Shown here: positions 8,901 through 18,533 of the stretch, in pieces
How positions within the stretch are numbered: position 1 is the stretch's first letter
How the letters are laid out: each line of letters begins with the position of its first letter
Assembly: GCA_020634115.1 (NCBI GenBank)
Contig: JACKCH010000011.1
Location: forward strand, 806,001-870,000
Length of the DNA: 64,000 bases
DNA from: Anaerolineaceae bacterium
GTDB taxonomy: Bacteria; Chloroflexota; Anaerolineae; Aggregatilineales; Phototrophicaceae
Reading direction: 5' to 3'
Notes under the pieces: model-generated
The model's input: only the letters and a program-made list of their open reading frames with translations
What the model was told of the DNA's origin: nothing
Databases searched by the model: none
Program-made: the position numbers and the translations under genes

Positions 8901-10997
8901 AGCCTCTACACGTTCTTTCGTGTGCTGCAATTCTTCTGTGCGTTCTACTACCCGTTGTTCAAGTCCTGCGGCATATTTCTGGATTTCTTCGTACAGTTTC
9001 GCGTTATGGATGGCAACAGCGGCTTGATTAGCGAATACCTCCAACTGGTTGGCATGGTCTTGCGTGAATGTGCCGGGCATATCACTGTCGACACTGAGAA
9101 AACCCACAACTTCGCCCTCGACACAGATGGGCGCGCAAGCATACGATTGAATCCACTCAGTCGTTGAGTCAGGCTTCCAACCCAGGGAACCCCGAACACT
9201 AGGAAACGCCAGAGGCCGAGGGTCAATTATCATTTGTTGCAGGTGCGGTCGCTCAGAAATGGAAATACATCTTCCTAACTTTGGTGGTTTATGTCCGCTA
9301 TGCGTATAGCACTCACAGTGTCTCACAACACACGCCACGTCTTCTTCGTTGTCGACAACCATGATGTTTGCCCCACTATGAGGAATGACTCGATCGAGGT
9401 TGCTGATAATGCGATTCAGCACTTCGTCCAGGTCAAGCGTGCTGCTGACTGCAGCTGCCGCATCTCGTAGTGCTTCAGCCAACACACGTTGTTTGCGCTC
9501 TGCTTCAAGTAACTGAGCATTCTTGATGGCAATCATGGCCTGGTCAGCGAAGACCTGCAAATGCCTGGTGTGAACTGGCGTGAAGAAATTCGGTGTGTGA
9601 CTATCCAGATTGAGAAAACCGATAATATCGTTTTTGACTTTGATAGGTACGCCCAAGTACGAATGTAGCGGCCCAAATCCAGCGACTGGCTTCCAGCTAG
9701 AATCGGCAGAGACATTGGATACTAAGACTGGCTCACCGGTTGTCATCATAGTCTTAAAGTTTTCAAAGACATCGAATCGCGAGTGATATGATTTCATAAA
9801 CTCGGTGACACTTTCAGAATAACCTTGTGTGTAGGCAAAACGGCAGGTGCCGCCCGCTTCAATGAGCACAATGTTGGCCGCATCATGAGGGACAACCTGT
9901 CCTACATTGCTCAGGATCAGAGTCATCACCTGGTCAAGGTCAAGGGTGTTAGCAAGTGCGACAATGGTATCACGCAGGGCTTCCGCCAGGACCCGTTGTT
10001 CATGTTCTCTTTCTTCCGCCTGCTTGCGCTCGGTGATGTCCTGCGCCGCACCATAAATTCTGAGAAGTTGATTGCGCTCCGTATCCCAAACTGGATGAGC
10101 ATAGATACGCAACCACCGGATCTCACCACTTTTCGTCACAATCCGTAATTCGGACGCCATACGCTGGTTTTCATATAGCCCTGCCCGAGCGTGCTCATCC
10201 TGCGCTATATCACCCGGATGTAGAATCGCCCTCCAGCCACCGATTCCCAAATACGCTTCAGGTGTATACCCTGTAATCGACTCAAACGCGCCAATGGGCA
10301 GGTCTTGTTCCAGTTCAGCATTTTCATTCACATATGCGGAAAACAGGTAATCTGAGGTAACGGATGATACTAGACGAAATCGTTCTTCATTCTCCTGCAA
10401 AACTCGTAATGCTTTTTTCGTTTCCTCATACAGGAATACGACGGGAAACATGGTAGCAAGCGAACCAAACAAGAATACAGCCCAGTCAGCACGTTCCGGT
10501 TGAGGGAAGAGTTGTGGCAGAGGGTAGCCTAATCCAGATATGGTCATAATTCCGAGTATAAGAACCTGGATCAGGCCGATAGTCATGATACTGGTGCGCC
10601 AGCCCACCAACAAAGCCGTCAACGCAAAAACAGGAATGAAGAGGCTACCGGCTAAAGCTATCGAACTTCCAGCCAGTATGAAATATGTCGTTGCAAAAGT
10701 GAACAAGCCCATGACCGTTAACAACGCGGCCAGGCGCACTTTTCCAGTCCGCAATACCCAGAATACGCCCCAAAGGAGACTTATCCCGACCAACTCGAAG
10801 ATCACAGCGCCAATTTTAAATTCGGCGGCCAATAAGGAATAGCTTATCGTGCCGACCAATACCATGAAGCTGAGAATATGAATGTAATACAGCGTGCGCG
10901 CTGTACGGGTTTTCTCATCATCATTCGGGAAAACGGGCGGTGACAATAAGCGCCACACACGGTCATAAGCTGATGATTTGCGGTTAATGTTTTCCAT
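5964..10997 (-). CDS. Giant membrane multi-sensor hybrid histidine kinase (TM-PAS-GAF-GAF-PASx4-HisKA-HATPase-REC)
   Basis: About 1677 residues. The N-terminal 190 residues hold six or seven membrane spans, then a PAS/PAC unit (195-330), two GAF domains (about 340-500 and 510-680), four further PAS/PAC units (about 700-1195, each closing with an xDITERKQAE-type linker), HisKA with H-box FLANMSHEIRTPLNAILG (about 1215), HATPase (N-box NLLSNAIKF, G2 GTGLGLAIS), a receiver domain (about 1465-1585, LIWLDIRLPVMNG) and a conserved helical tail (LPAGWVVEVHNAA). GAF1 and GAF2 could bind small ligands or chromophores; the second contains Cys-His pairs (VRHCECYTHSGHKPPKLGRC) that might bind metal or haem. 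I chose the ATG at 10997, as the in-frame TTG at 11012 has no better ribosome site. It is AT-richer than flanking genes. Signal is unknown. Confidence 0.9.
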   Translation of the reverse strand: MENINRKSSAYDRVWRLLSPPVFPNDDEKTRTARTLYYIHILSFMVLVGTISYSLLAAEFKIGAVIFELVGISLLWGVFWVLRTGKVRLAALLTVMGLFTFATTYFILAGSSIALAGSLFIPVFALTALLVGWRTSIMTIGLIQVLILGIMTISGLGYPLPQLFPQPERADWAVFLFGSLATMFPVVFLYEETKKALRVLQENEERFRLVSSVTSDYLFSAYVNENAELEQDLPIGAFESITGYTPEAYLGIGGWRAILHPGDIAQDEHARAGLYENQRMASELRIVTKSGEIRWLRIYAHPVWDTERNQLLRIYGAAQDITERKQAEEREHEQRVLAEALRDTIVALANTLDLDQVMTLILSNVGQVVPHDAANIVLIEAGGTCRFAYTQGYSESVTEFMKSYHSRFDVFENFKTMMTTGEPVLVSNVSADSSWKPVAGFGPLHSYLGVPIKVKNDIIGFLNLDSHTPNFFTPVHTRHLQVFADQAMIAIKNAQLLEAERKQRVLAEALRDAAAAVSSTLDLDEVLNRIISNLDRVIPHSGANIMVVDNEEDVACVVRHCECYTHSGHKPPKLGRCISISERPHLQQMIIDPRPLAFPSVRGSLGWKPDSTTEWIQSYACAPICVEGEVVGFLSVDSDMPGTFTQDHANQLEVFANQAAVAIHNAKLYEEIQKYAAGLEQRVVERTEELQHTKERVEAILNSSSDAIILTSLNGNIGQTNPAFHKVFQFGVNEEIGQPLEMLVMPDFAEQLGRTVHEAITQNQPRRLEVAARRKNGTSFYADLVISPFTEDNQQVNGTICTLRDITERKQAEQALRESEARYRMLAENVKDVILKMDTQAHVTFATPSLVELLGYTPEEAITKDGFDIVHPDDADRVRQIMLDALQSGATSYNLEERLRHKDGHYVWVEAASNIIFDPMTHAPIEMIGVLRDVTERKQAEQALQESEARYIDLYENAPDMHVAVNMSTELIEQCNQTLVETLGYAKDEIIGRSILDMYYPDCWKEVEMIFQQFAETGSVYDQELQLRKKDGSKLDVSLSSTAIRDEDGNILRCRSTWRDISEHKKAAEALRESEQRLGLAVRAAKLGIWDWNPQTDVMVRDDMTRELYNIDTKRPSNYEEWLQCLHPEDRDRIDGENQAALRGESEYNVEFRIVHSNGSIRHIQSMAHVHRDENGTPTRMIGLNLDITERKQVEKELAQAKEAAEASNRAKSTFLANMSHEIRTPLNAILGFTQLMQRDSALPPKQHENLGTIYRSSQHLLALINDVLEFSKIEAGRASLIESVFDLHATLDSLQGMFALRTIQKGLQFTCNRTPDVPRFVVADEGKLRQILINLLSNAIKFTEVGNVALWVGYHSGKNSHTLRFAVEDTGVGIAPNEIDKIFDAFTQTASGERAQEGTGLGLAISQRFAHLLGGELQVSSQVGQGSTFSLTIPIRLTDTTHIEAKPTYPEQKVVGLAPNQPCYRVLVVEDHPESRILLSTLLEQVGFEVRTATNGREAVEMHATWQPHLIWLDIRLPVMNGIEAVRQIRASLNGQATVIIALTASAFEEERATILNAGCDDYLRKPFEEREIFDQMAQHLGVQFIYDKNESSRVKVFEDTQMPVDLTSADLAHLPAGWVVEVHNAAIRAKGKLVLDLIDHIRLDHEALAEKLTGLVHSFRFDKLVSLTAHGEPHE

Positions 10998-11693
10998 ATA
11001 AAGACTACCCAATACCCTATGAAACTCGTTGGTGTATGAGCTTGTGTGGAGTTGAAACCATGCTGTGAAGGAAGAATCGGCTGGTTTGCAAAAACTTTAA
11101 GTAGAAAGCCACTTCAAAAACCGCTGAGCTTTACGACGATTTGTAATACCTTACTACAAAATATTAGAAAATTATATGTTATCTTTCACTGCTCAATATT
11201 TGGCGTCTATCCATACAACTTACAAACGGTGTCACCTATTTTCCACTACGTTTTGTCCGCCGAGCATCTGGGTTCTCTATCGGACTTTTCGGCCCATCAC
11301 TGTTTGGATAAAAGACGCATTTAACACTGCCGATATGAGTCCACAGGGTTTTCAGATCGTCGTAATTAATGCGAAGTTTATTTAATGTTATGACACAAAA
11401 TAGAGATCGACACTTAAAGTTTTCAACATGAAGTTTTTTCATGTTTTTTTCGTTTCGGCCTTTGCAGTTGGCTCTTTTGCTCATGTTGAGGCATAGAACG
11501 TCACCAGCGCCCATTCCGATCAGCACACATCATCCCAGCCCCGAAGGACTACTCAAAATGAGTTATTTTAGTTAGACTCCGACTATAAACCTCGGATGAG
11601 TTCAAGTCGTTACCCGGTAGGGAATGTATAATCGAACCAGCGAGGATCACTTGAGTTATGGATTGATTTTTCCAGTAGATCATTGCAGGTTTC
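10998..11693. other. AT-rich intergenic region between the divergent kinase and FtsX operons
   Basis: About 700 bases of noticeably lower GC separate two divergently read operons. Short frames on both strands (for example minus 11236-11526 and plus 11046-11324) overlap one another, lack ribosome sites and show no protein-like composition, so I do not call a gene. The region must contain promoters for both operons but no clear consensus pair was found. It may hold an undetected small RNA or decayed sequence. Confidence 0.5.
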
Positions 11694-14600
11694 ATGATTA
11701 GGACACAAAAAAGACCGGTAGTAGGCTGGTTTCTCCAATTGGCAGCGCGGCGGTTGGCGGCGCAGTGGCGTTCCGGCCTGACCCTCATCGCCGGAGTGTG
11801 GTTAGCGGCGGTGGTCGGATCCAGTGTCCCGCTGTATACCGCCGGTATCACCCAGATTGGCCTGACGCAGCGGCTCGAACAACAGTCGCCCGACGCGGTG
11901 CATATCCACACCCGCACGAACCTGAACGCCAGCGCTGAGGGCGGCTTCGCAGCGGCCTGGACAACCCTCGACTCGGCAGCGCAGGACACTATCCGCGATA
12001 CGTTCTCCGATGAAGTCGGGTGGGTACGGGACATCGTGACCTGGGGCGAAAGCGCCCCGCTGCTGCTGGTGCGGGATGGCGCGGATGTGCCGGATGTCCG
12101 GCTGCGGGCGGCGTATTATGCCGGGCTGGACGCGGAAACCACGCTGATTGCCGGGGCATGGCCGGACGACGCCCCCGGCGACGACTATGATTTGGCCGTC
12201 ACGATTCCCGAGTCGCTGTCCGCCGCGCTCAATCTGGCGGTGGGAGATAATGTCATCCTCGATCAGCGCGGTTGGGAGAGCAGCATCCCGATTCGCGCGC
12301 ATATCAGCGGAATCTGGCGCGAGAATGACCCGCAGGCCGCGTATTGGATGTCCCCCGCCCCGGCGCGGCTAGATGGCGGCAGCCAAATAGACGCGAATGT
12401 TTTTACCACGCAGGCCGGGTTAGCGCGCATCACATCCGATTTCCTGCCGCAGACTTCTACCCAGATCGGTTGGCGTGTGCTGTTTGACCCGGCGGCGCTG
12501 CCTGCTGCCGCCATCAACGGAGTCATCACCCGACTGGAGTCCCTCAAAGCCGGGCTGCAAACCACCCTTTCCACTGCAATTGACAAAGACATGACCCTGG
12601 TCTATGCGACCCAACTCCCGGAGATACTCCGGCAGTATGCCGATGAGGTGACGCTGCTCAGTGTGCCGTTTGGCCTGCTGCTGCTGCAACTGGCGGCGCT
12701 GGTGCTGTTCTTCCTGGTGGTCATCGGGGCGCTGGTGCGGCGCACAGACCGGCGTGAGATTGCCATGCTGCAAAGCCGGGGCGCGCCCGACAGCCAGATT
12801 CTGGTATTTCGCGGGTTGGAAGCTCTGCTGATCTGCCTGTTGGCCGTGCTGGTTGCGCCGGTGATCGCTCAACAGTTCCTGGCGCTGCTGATTCCGGTGT
12901 TTACCGGCGTGACGCAAGTGCCGCTCGTTCTTGACCCGGCGGCCTACCTGTATGCGGGAGTCGCGGCGCTGGCGGCCTGGGTCGTGCTGGTCGTTTCGCT
13001 CATCCCCATTCTGCGCCAACCGTTGGTGCTGGCCGGTGGTGGGGATACCCGCAATGGCAAACAGGCCTGGTGGCAGCGGCTGAACCTGGATTTACTATTC
13101 CTGGTGGTAGGCGCAGGCGCGGTGCTGCGGTTAGTTGCAACCAATTCCGCACTGGCTGAAACACAGACCGGCAGTACCCAGGCGGACCCGCTGCTCCTGC
13201 TCGGCCCGGCGCTGCTGTTCTTCGCGCTGGGCAGCGTTACCCTGCGCTTGTTCCCTGCTTTGATGGAAACCGTCGCCCGGCTGCTTTCCGGCGGGCGCGG
13301 CTTAACCGGGGCGCTGGCAAGCTGGCAGATCAGCCGTGAACCACTGCACTATGGGCGGATTACCCTGCTGCTGGCGCTGGCTGTCAGCCTGGGGCTGTTC
13401 GCCATTACCTTCCAAACCACGCTCACCACCAGCCAGCGCGATCAGGCCGACTACGCTGCCGGGACGGATGTCCGCCTGGGTTATGGCACCGGACGCGGCA
13501 CACTGCCGATTCCATCCCTGGAGGCGCTGCAAACGCTCCCCGGTGTGCAGGCCATCAGCCTGGCCGCACGCCTGACCGGTAACGAAGTTTCAACCAGCGG
13601 CGGACGGCTGAGCAACGGCACGCTGCTGGCAGTAGACCATGTATTTCCGCAAACGGTTTACTGGCGCGACGATCTGGGAACACTGGCTGTTCCGCGCCCG
13701 GAAGAACCGCTGCCCATTCCGGGACGCCCGATACCAGCCGGGGCGCAGCGAATCGGCGTGTGGATTCTGTACGAAGGCTATAGCGAAACCGTGTTTTTCC
13801 GTAACGCAGATGAACCACCTCGCCCGCCTGAATTTCAACCGCTGCCGGATCGCCTGCTGGAACAGATGGCGCTGAGCCTGCGCGTGCGGGATGAATCGGG
13901 GCAGGCCGCCCTGCTCCCGCTGCTGCCGGATACGGATCGGTTCTCACAAGAGACGCCCGACGGGGAACTGGCATTCGTCCCACCTCAGGATGGTTGGCTG
14001 TATTTCACTAGTGATCTATCCAGCGCCGGGCTGATCGGTGAAGTACGCTTTGAGGCACTGGCCATCAACGAACGACAGGCGAGTTTTCGTAACCCATTCG
14101 AGTCGCCGTCCCTGTTCACCCTGCGTGACTTCGAGGTGGAAGTGAACGACGAAACGCTGCCGCTGGCGGACTGGATAGAAACCGGCCAGTGGGACTTCGT
14201 CAACACGGCGGGGACAATCCCGATCACCTTGGGGACGGGAGAGGTCAGCACTGCCCCGGCGGATACCCCGCTGGTACAGGTTTCCTGGCGCTGGCAAGGG
14301 AGTAACGGTGAGTGGGGGCTGGTGCTGGACTACCCCGAACGGACAACGACCCGTTTCGCCACCGGTTACAATGTCGAACTGCCCGGCGCGGAAATCCAAC
14401 CGATTCCGGCGCTGGTCAGCACCCGTTTCGCCCGGCAGCAGCACATCGAAACCGGGCAGACCTTCCTGCTCTACCTTGACCAGTCCGCGCTGTATTTCCG
14501 GGCAGCGGGCATTATCCGCTATTTTCCCACACTGTATGACGATGAAGGGCCGTTCGTGGTGGTGGATCGGGACAGCCTGCAATATGCCGTTCAACGCCGC

Positions 14601-15197
14601 CCGCGTTCGGTGTTTCAGGATAATGAAGTCTGGCTGCGGCTCGATGGGACGGCATCCACCCCGGATTTCCTGGCTGCGTATGCTGAACAATTCCCCGACC
14701 TACCCCCGGCGCAGGGGGTCAGCCGAGTGGGGGTGCAGGACAGCCTGCAAACCGACCTGTTGAGCCTGGGTGTCATCGGCCTGCTGTACTTCGCCTTCCT
14801 GGTGGGGATGATTCTGAGCATGGTTAGTTTATTGACCTATGCCGGAATCACCACGCAGACCCGCCAGAGTGAGTTTGTGGTGCTGCGGGCGTTGGGCTTC
14901 TCAACCCGCCATGTGATTACGGGCGTGATGGTTGAGCAGGTGCTGGTGGTCGCCCTTGCGGTCATCCTGGGCAGCGCCATCGGCCTGCTGTTGAGCGTGG
15001 TGGTCTTACCGGCGCTTTCCACCAGTGCCGGGGGCCGCAGCCTGACCCCACCGTACCAGGTCACGCTTGACCCGCTGACCGCTGCTGCGTTTTTCGCCGT
15101 CCTGGGTGCGATTCTGGCGCTGCAACTGGTCTTTAGCGCCTGGATTGTCGCCCGGTTGTCCCGTTCGCAGGCGGTCTACGCCACCAGAGAGGTTTAG
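11694..15197 (+). CDS. FtsX/LolC-like ABC transporter permease, very large (1167 aa)
   Basis: The protein has an N-terminal membrane span (about residues 28-48), a large extracytoplasmic domain, a block of membrane spans near 320-440, further spans at about 460-490 and 500-560, a second large extracytoplasmic domain (about 590-1010) and four C-terminal spans with the FtsX core (LLTYAGITTQTRQSEFVVLRALGFS near 1050). This double-FtsX architecture fits mechanotransmission-type permeases that move lipids or lipoproteins or drive extracytoplasmic machines rather than transport through a channel. It is first in a four-gene operon with a second permease two bases downstream and two ATPases. Substrate is unknown. 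The start at 11694 is the first ATG giving the membrane anchor, and its ribosome site is weak. Confidence 0.87.
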   Translation: MIRTQKRPVVGWFLQLAARRLAAQWRSGLTLIAGVWLAAVVGSSVPLYTAGITQIGLTQRLEQQSPDAVHIHTRTNLNASAEGGFAAAWTTLDSAAQDTIRDTFSDEVGWVRDIVTWGESAPLLLVRDGADVPDVRLRAAYYAGLDAETTLIAGAWPDDAPGDDYDLAVTIPESLSAALNLAVGDNVILDQRGWESSIPIRAHISGIWRENDPQAAYWMSPAPARLDGGSQIDANVFTTQAGLARITSDFLPQTSTQIGWRVLFDPAALPAAAINGVITRLESLKAGLQTTLSTAIDKDMTLVYATQLPEILRQYADEVTLLSVPFGLLLLQLAALVLFFLVVIGALVRRTDRREIAMLQSRGAPDSQILVFRGLEALLICLLAVLVAPVIAQQFLALLIPVFTGVTQVPLVLDPAAYLYAGVAALAAWVVLVVSLIPILRQPLVLAGGGDTRNGKQAWWQRLNLDLLFLVVGAGAVLRLVATNSALAETQTGSTQADPLLLLGPALLFFALGSVTLRLFPALMETVARLLSGGRGLTGALASWQISREPLHYGRITLLLALAVSLGLFAITFQTTLTTSQRDQADYAAGTDVRLGYGTGRGTLPIPSLEALQTLPGVQAISLAARLTGNEVSTSGGRLSNGTLLAVDHVFPQTVYWRDDLGTLAVPRPEEPLPIPGRPIPAGAQRIGVWILYEGYSETVFFRNADEPPRPPEFQPLPDRLLEQMALSLRVRDESGQAALLPLLPDTDRFSQETPDGELAFVPPQDGWLYFTSDLSSAGLIGEVRFEALAINERQASFRNPFESPSLFTLRDFEVEVNDETLPLADWIETGQWDFVNTAGTIPITLGTGEVSTAPADTPLVQVSWRWQGSNGEWGLVLDYPERTTTRFATGYNVELPGAEIQPIPALVSTRFARQQHIETGQTFLLYLDQSALYFRAAGIIRYFPTLYDDEGPFVVVDRDSLQYAVQRRPRSVFQDNEVWLRLDGTASTPDFLAAYAEQFPDLPPAQGVSRVGVQDSLQTDLLSLGVIGLLYFAFLVGMILSMVSLLTYAGITTQTRQSEFVVLRALGFSTRHVITGVMVEQVLVVALAVILGSAIGLLLSVVVLPALSTSAGGRSLTPPYQVTLDPLTAAAFFAVLGAILALQLVFSAWIVARLSRSQAVYATREV

Positions 15198-15199
15198 CT

Positions 15200-18100
15200 A
15201 TGCTGTTGGGGTTCATTTTGCGCCGGATGTGGCGGGAACGCCGCCGGATAGGGGTGCTGCTGCTGGCACTATGCCTGGTGACGACCTTCATGGCGTTAGG
15301 GCCGCTGTTGGTGCGAGCGGTGGCCGGGGCGGAATTCCAACTGCGGCTGGATGCCCTCACGACCCGCCAGAACCGGATTGATCTGGTCGGCGCGCTCCCT
15401 TTCCCCCACGACGCGACGCAGGCGGTTATCACCGATACCCTGGGCGACTATCTGCAAACCGTTACCCGCTACCAGTCCTCGGCGGGGACGGTGTGCGGTT
15501 TCCTCTATGACCCGGAAGGAACTGATCTCCGCAGCGCCCAATCGAGTGATTCACAGCACTGTTACCAGGTGTTCGCGTATCACGAATACGACGACCTGTT
15601 CACCTTGGCCGAGGGACACGCGCCGGAAGCCCGCGCGGATGGCATTGTAGAGACGGTCATCACCCGTTCGGCGTTAGATTTGCTGAAGAGTTTCTTTCCC
15701 GGTTCATCATTCGGTATCGGTTCGCGCTTCATCGTGGGCGAAGACCCTTTTACCGCCGTCACAGTGGAGGTCGTCGGGATTGTCGAACCAGTTCAATCGG
15801 CTGACGCGCCATTCTGGGATGGGCAGGGGTGGCTATTCGGCCAGATTATCCCCATCTCGATCGACTTCCAGCGGGTCGAGTTCGGGTTTATTGTCTCTGA
15901 GGATGACTTTGCAGCGCAGATCGTCCCGGCCATCCAGGAACAACAGGCCGTATGGCGCTTAGGGATGGATTACAGCGGGCTGCGTGTGGCCGATTTATTG
16001 ATGTTCAAGGAACGTCTAGCCGAATTTGAAACACGTATCCACAGCGCAAATCCCAGCGCAGCAGTACGGGCAGGCATTGCGGATGTGTTGGATGCCTTTG
16101 AGGTGACGATTGCCGCCACTGAAGCGCCAATCATTCTGCTGGCGGGTTTGGTACTGGTGCTGATGTTCTATAACCTAGTGACGACGACCACCCTTATTCT
16201 GGAGGAACAGCGCGGCGAGTGGGCGATCCTATCCAGTCGGGGCGGCAGCAGCACCCAGTTGATCTATATCCAGTTCGTCACAGCGCTGGTGTTGGGTGGA
16301 CTGGCGCTGCTGGCCGGGCCGTTCGGCGCGGGGGTGATTGTGCGGTTGCTGGCGCGGATTGGGCCGCAGGCGGGACTCCTGGTGGTGCCGGAGTGGTCGC
16401 AGATACCCGCCAATACCTGGTGGTTGAGTCTGGCCGCTGCCGCTGCTGCGGTCATTATCCTGACGCTCCCGGCGCTGGCGTTGGGGCGCAGCAGTTTGCT
16501 GCAATTGCGACAGTCAGCCAGCCGCCCCCCGGTCAACCCTGGCTGGGCGCGTTATTACCTGGATATCATGCTGCTGGCCGTCGGGCTGGGGTTTACCGCC
16601 CGGCTGTATTTCTTCCTCAGCGGTGAACTGAGCCTGGAACCGTTGCTGCAAAACCCGGTGGCGCTGATCCACATGATTACTGAAAATGGTGCTGCCGGAC
16701 TGAGCGATCCGTTTAACCTGTTGGGGCCGGTGCTGGTGCTGACCGGGTTCGCGCTGCTGTGTCTGCGGTTGTTCCCGGCCTTAATGCGGCTGTTGAGCTT
16801 CCTGTTCCAGCCCTTCAATAACCTGCTGCTTCAGCTTTCACTGTGGAATGTTGAGCGCGACCCGAATCATTACGCCCAGTTGGTACTGCTGATAATGGGG
16901 ACGCTGGCGTTAGGGACGGCTTCGCTGGCACTGGCTTACACCCGTGACGCCGGGGCGTGGCAGGTGGCGCAGGCTGAAACCGGCGCGGATGTCCTGGTCG
17001 AGTTCAGGCCGGGGGCGTTTTCTGCCGCCGCTGCTGTCGGGCTGCCGGGCGTGACGCAGGCTGTCCCGGTGATGGCGGTCAATTGGGCGGAAAACATCGA
17101 CGGTGCGCCGCCGGTCATGCTCTACGGCGTCGACCTGGCCGACCCGTCGTTTTATGGCGATGCGCTCCTGCCACTGCAAAACACCGCCGCGCCGCCGCTG
17201 CCGGGTGAACCCCTGCCAGAGAGTGTCGCCCGTATCCAACTCGACGTGTACGCCGTGCCGGATGAAGATACTGTTGGGCCGGTAGAAACCCAGCTGCTGC
17301 TGGTGCTATACGACGCGGATTTTCTGCCAGTGGCGCTGCCGATGACCACGCCTGACCCGACTTTATCACGCCAGTTCATGACCTATACCGCTGACCTGAG
17401 CGGCCTCAGTCCGGGTGAATGGCGGTTAGTGGGCATTCGCTTGGCGTCCCGGCTGGAGGACGATACGCCCCGTTTCTGGCATGAGGTCTACCTGGATAAT
17501 CTGGTCGCCGTGAGCGCAGACGGGCGCGAAACCGTCCTGAACAGCTTTGACGAAGCCAGCCGCGACCAATGGCGCTGGGGCGCGGACTCGCGGCAGATTG
17601 GCGAGGTACTTTCCCTGGCGACAGAGGATACCATCGTCAGCGAAGGGGGCAGCAGTATGCGCGTGGTGTACGAATCGCTGCCGTTTTCGCCCCAGCTGCC
17701 TATGCTCAACTGGCGTCCCCAGGCTGGCGCGATGCCTGCCCTGGTTTCGCCGGGGTTCGTCCGCCGCTTCAACCTGGGCGGCGCGGACGTAGTGGGCGAG
17801 ACGTTCACGACGCGGTTGGATTGGACAATCGGGCGTGAAGCGATTAACCAGACGGTGTTCACCTACCAGGTGGCCGGGTTGATAACGGATTTCCCCGGAA
17901 CCAACCCGGATGAAACCTTTCTCGTCACCGACCGGGCCTGGTTACAGCTTCAAGCCAATGCCCGGCTGCGTAACCAGGCGGCCTATGCCTTCAACCGCCT
18001 GTGGCTGATGCTGGAAAACAGCCAGCCGACGGACAGCCTCGCGGCGGCGCTGGATGCGCTGCCCGGCGTGACCGGGGTGCATTATGCCTGGGAACGGTAT

Positions 18101-18532
18101 CAGGTCGTGCAGCGGGACCCGCTGGCGAACGGTGTGAGCGGGATTCTGTTCGCCGGGTTCTGTCTGGCACTGGCGTTGATTCTGCTGGATTTCGCGTTTT
18201 ACCTGGGGGTGTCGCTCCGCCGCCGGGCGGTTTCTTTCGCGGTGCTGCGGGTGATGGGCTGGCGGCGTAACCACCTGCTGGGGTTGATGCTGGTTGAGCA
18301 GGCGGCATTTATCACCCCGGCGCTGCTGGTTGGGGTGCTGTTAGGGGTGCTGATGGCGTATGTCATCCTGCCGTTCCTGGCACTGATCGGGGGGACGACT
18401 CTGCAACTACCAGTTGGCGCGGTGGCACTGCTGCTCGGTACGCTGGTTGGGTCGTTTTCGGTGCTGCTGCTGGCGTTGGGGTTTGCCTACCAGCGCGGCG
18501 GACTGGCGGATACCATGCGAATGGGAGACTAA
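15200..18532 (+). CDS. FtsX/LolC-like ABC transporter permease, very large (1110 aa)
   Basis: This second permease parallels its neighbour: an N-terminal span (about residues 12-38), an extracytoplasmic domain, membrane spans around 310-420 and 450-570, a second extracytoplasmic domain that includes a jelly-roll-like stretch (FWHEVYLDNLVAVSADG near 765), and C-terminal spans with the FtsX signature (RRRAVSFAVLRVMGWRRNH near 1010). The two proteins probably form a heterodimer energised by the two ATPases that follow. It starts two bases after the previous stop and ends one base before the ATPase start, so the operon is tightly packed. Both permeases are roughly three times longer than LolC or FtsX. 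Confidence 0.87.
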   Translation: MLLGFILRRMWRERRRIGVLLLALCLVTTFMALGPLLVRAVAGAEFQLRLDALTTRQNRIDLVGALPFPHDATQAVITDTLGDYLQTVTRYQSSAGTVCGFLYDPEGTDLRSAQSSDSQHCYQVFAYHEYDDLFTLAEGHAPEARADGIVETVITRSALDLLKSFFPGSSFGIGSRFIVGEDPFTAVTVEVVGIVEPVQSADAPFWDGQGWLFGQIIPISIDFQRVEFGFIVSEDDFAAQIVPAIQEQQAVWRLGMDYSGLRVADLLMFKERLAEFETRIHSANPSAAVRAGIADVLDAFEVTIAATEAPIILLAGLVLVLMFYNLVTTTTLILEEQRGEWAILSSRGGSSTQLIYIQFVTALVLGGLALLAGPFGAGVIVRLLARIGPQAGLLVVPEWSQIPANTWWLSLAAAAAAVIILTLPALALGRSSLLQLRQSASRPPVNPGWARYYLDIMLLAVGLGFTARLYFFLSGELSLEPLLQNPVALIHMITENGAAGLSDPFNLLGPVLVLTGFALLCLRLFPALMRLLSFLFQPFNNLLLQLSLWNVERDPNHYAQLVLLIMGTLALGTASLALAYTRDAGAWQVAQAETGADVLVEFRPGAFSAAAAVGLPGVTQAVPVMAVNWAENIDGAPPVMLYGVDLADPSFYGDALLPLQNTAAPPLPGEPLPESVARIQLDVYAVPDEDTVGPVETQLLLVLYDADFLPVALPMTTPDPTLSRQFMTYTADLSGLSPGEWRLVGIRLASRLEDDTPRFWHEVYLDNLVAVSADGRETVLNSFDEASRDQWRWGADSRQIGEVLSLATEDTIVSEGGSSMRVVYESLPFSPQLPMLNWRPQAGAMPALVSPGFVRRFNLGGADVVGETFTTRLDWTIGREAINQTVFTYQVAGLITDFPGTNPDETFLVTDRAWLQLQANARLRNQAAYAFNRLWLMLENSQPTDSLAAALDALPGVTGVHYAWERYQVVQRDPLANGVSGILFAGFCLALALILLDFAFYLGVSLRRRAVSFAVLRVMGWRRNHLLGLMLVEQAAFITPALLVGVLLGVLMAYVILPFLALIGGTTLQLPVGAVALLLGTLVGSFSVLLLALGFAYQRGGLADTMRMGD

Positions 18533-18533
18533 G

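Noticed and set aside
14016..14690. 224-codon minus-strand frame inside the first FtsX-like permease
   Set aside because: It lies antisense within an unmistakable permease and shares its GC-rich codon periodicity.
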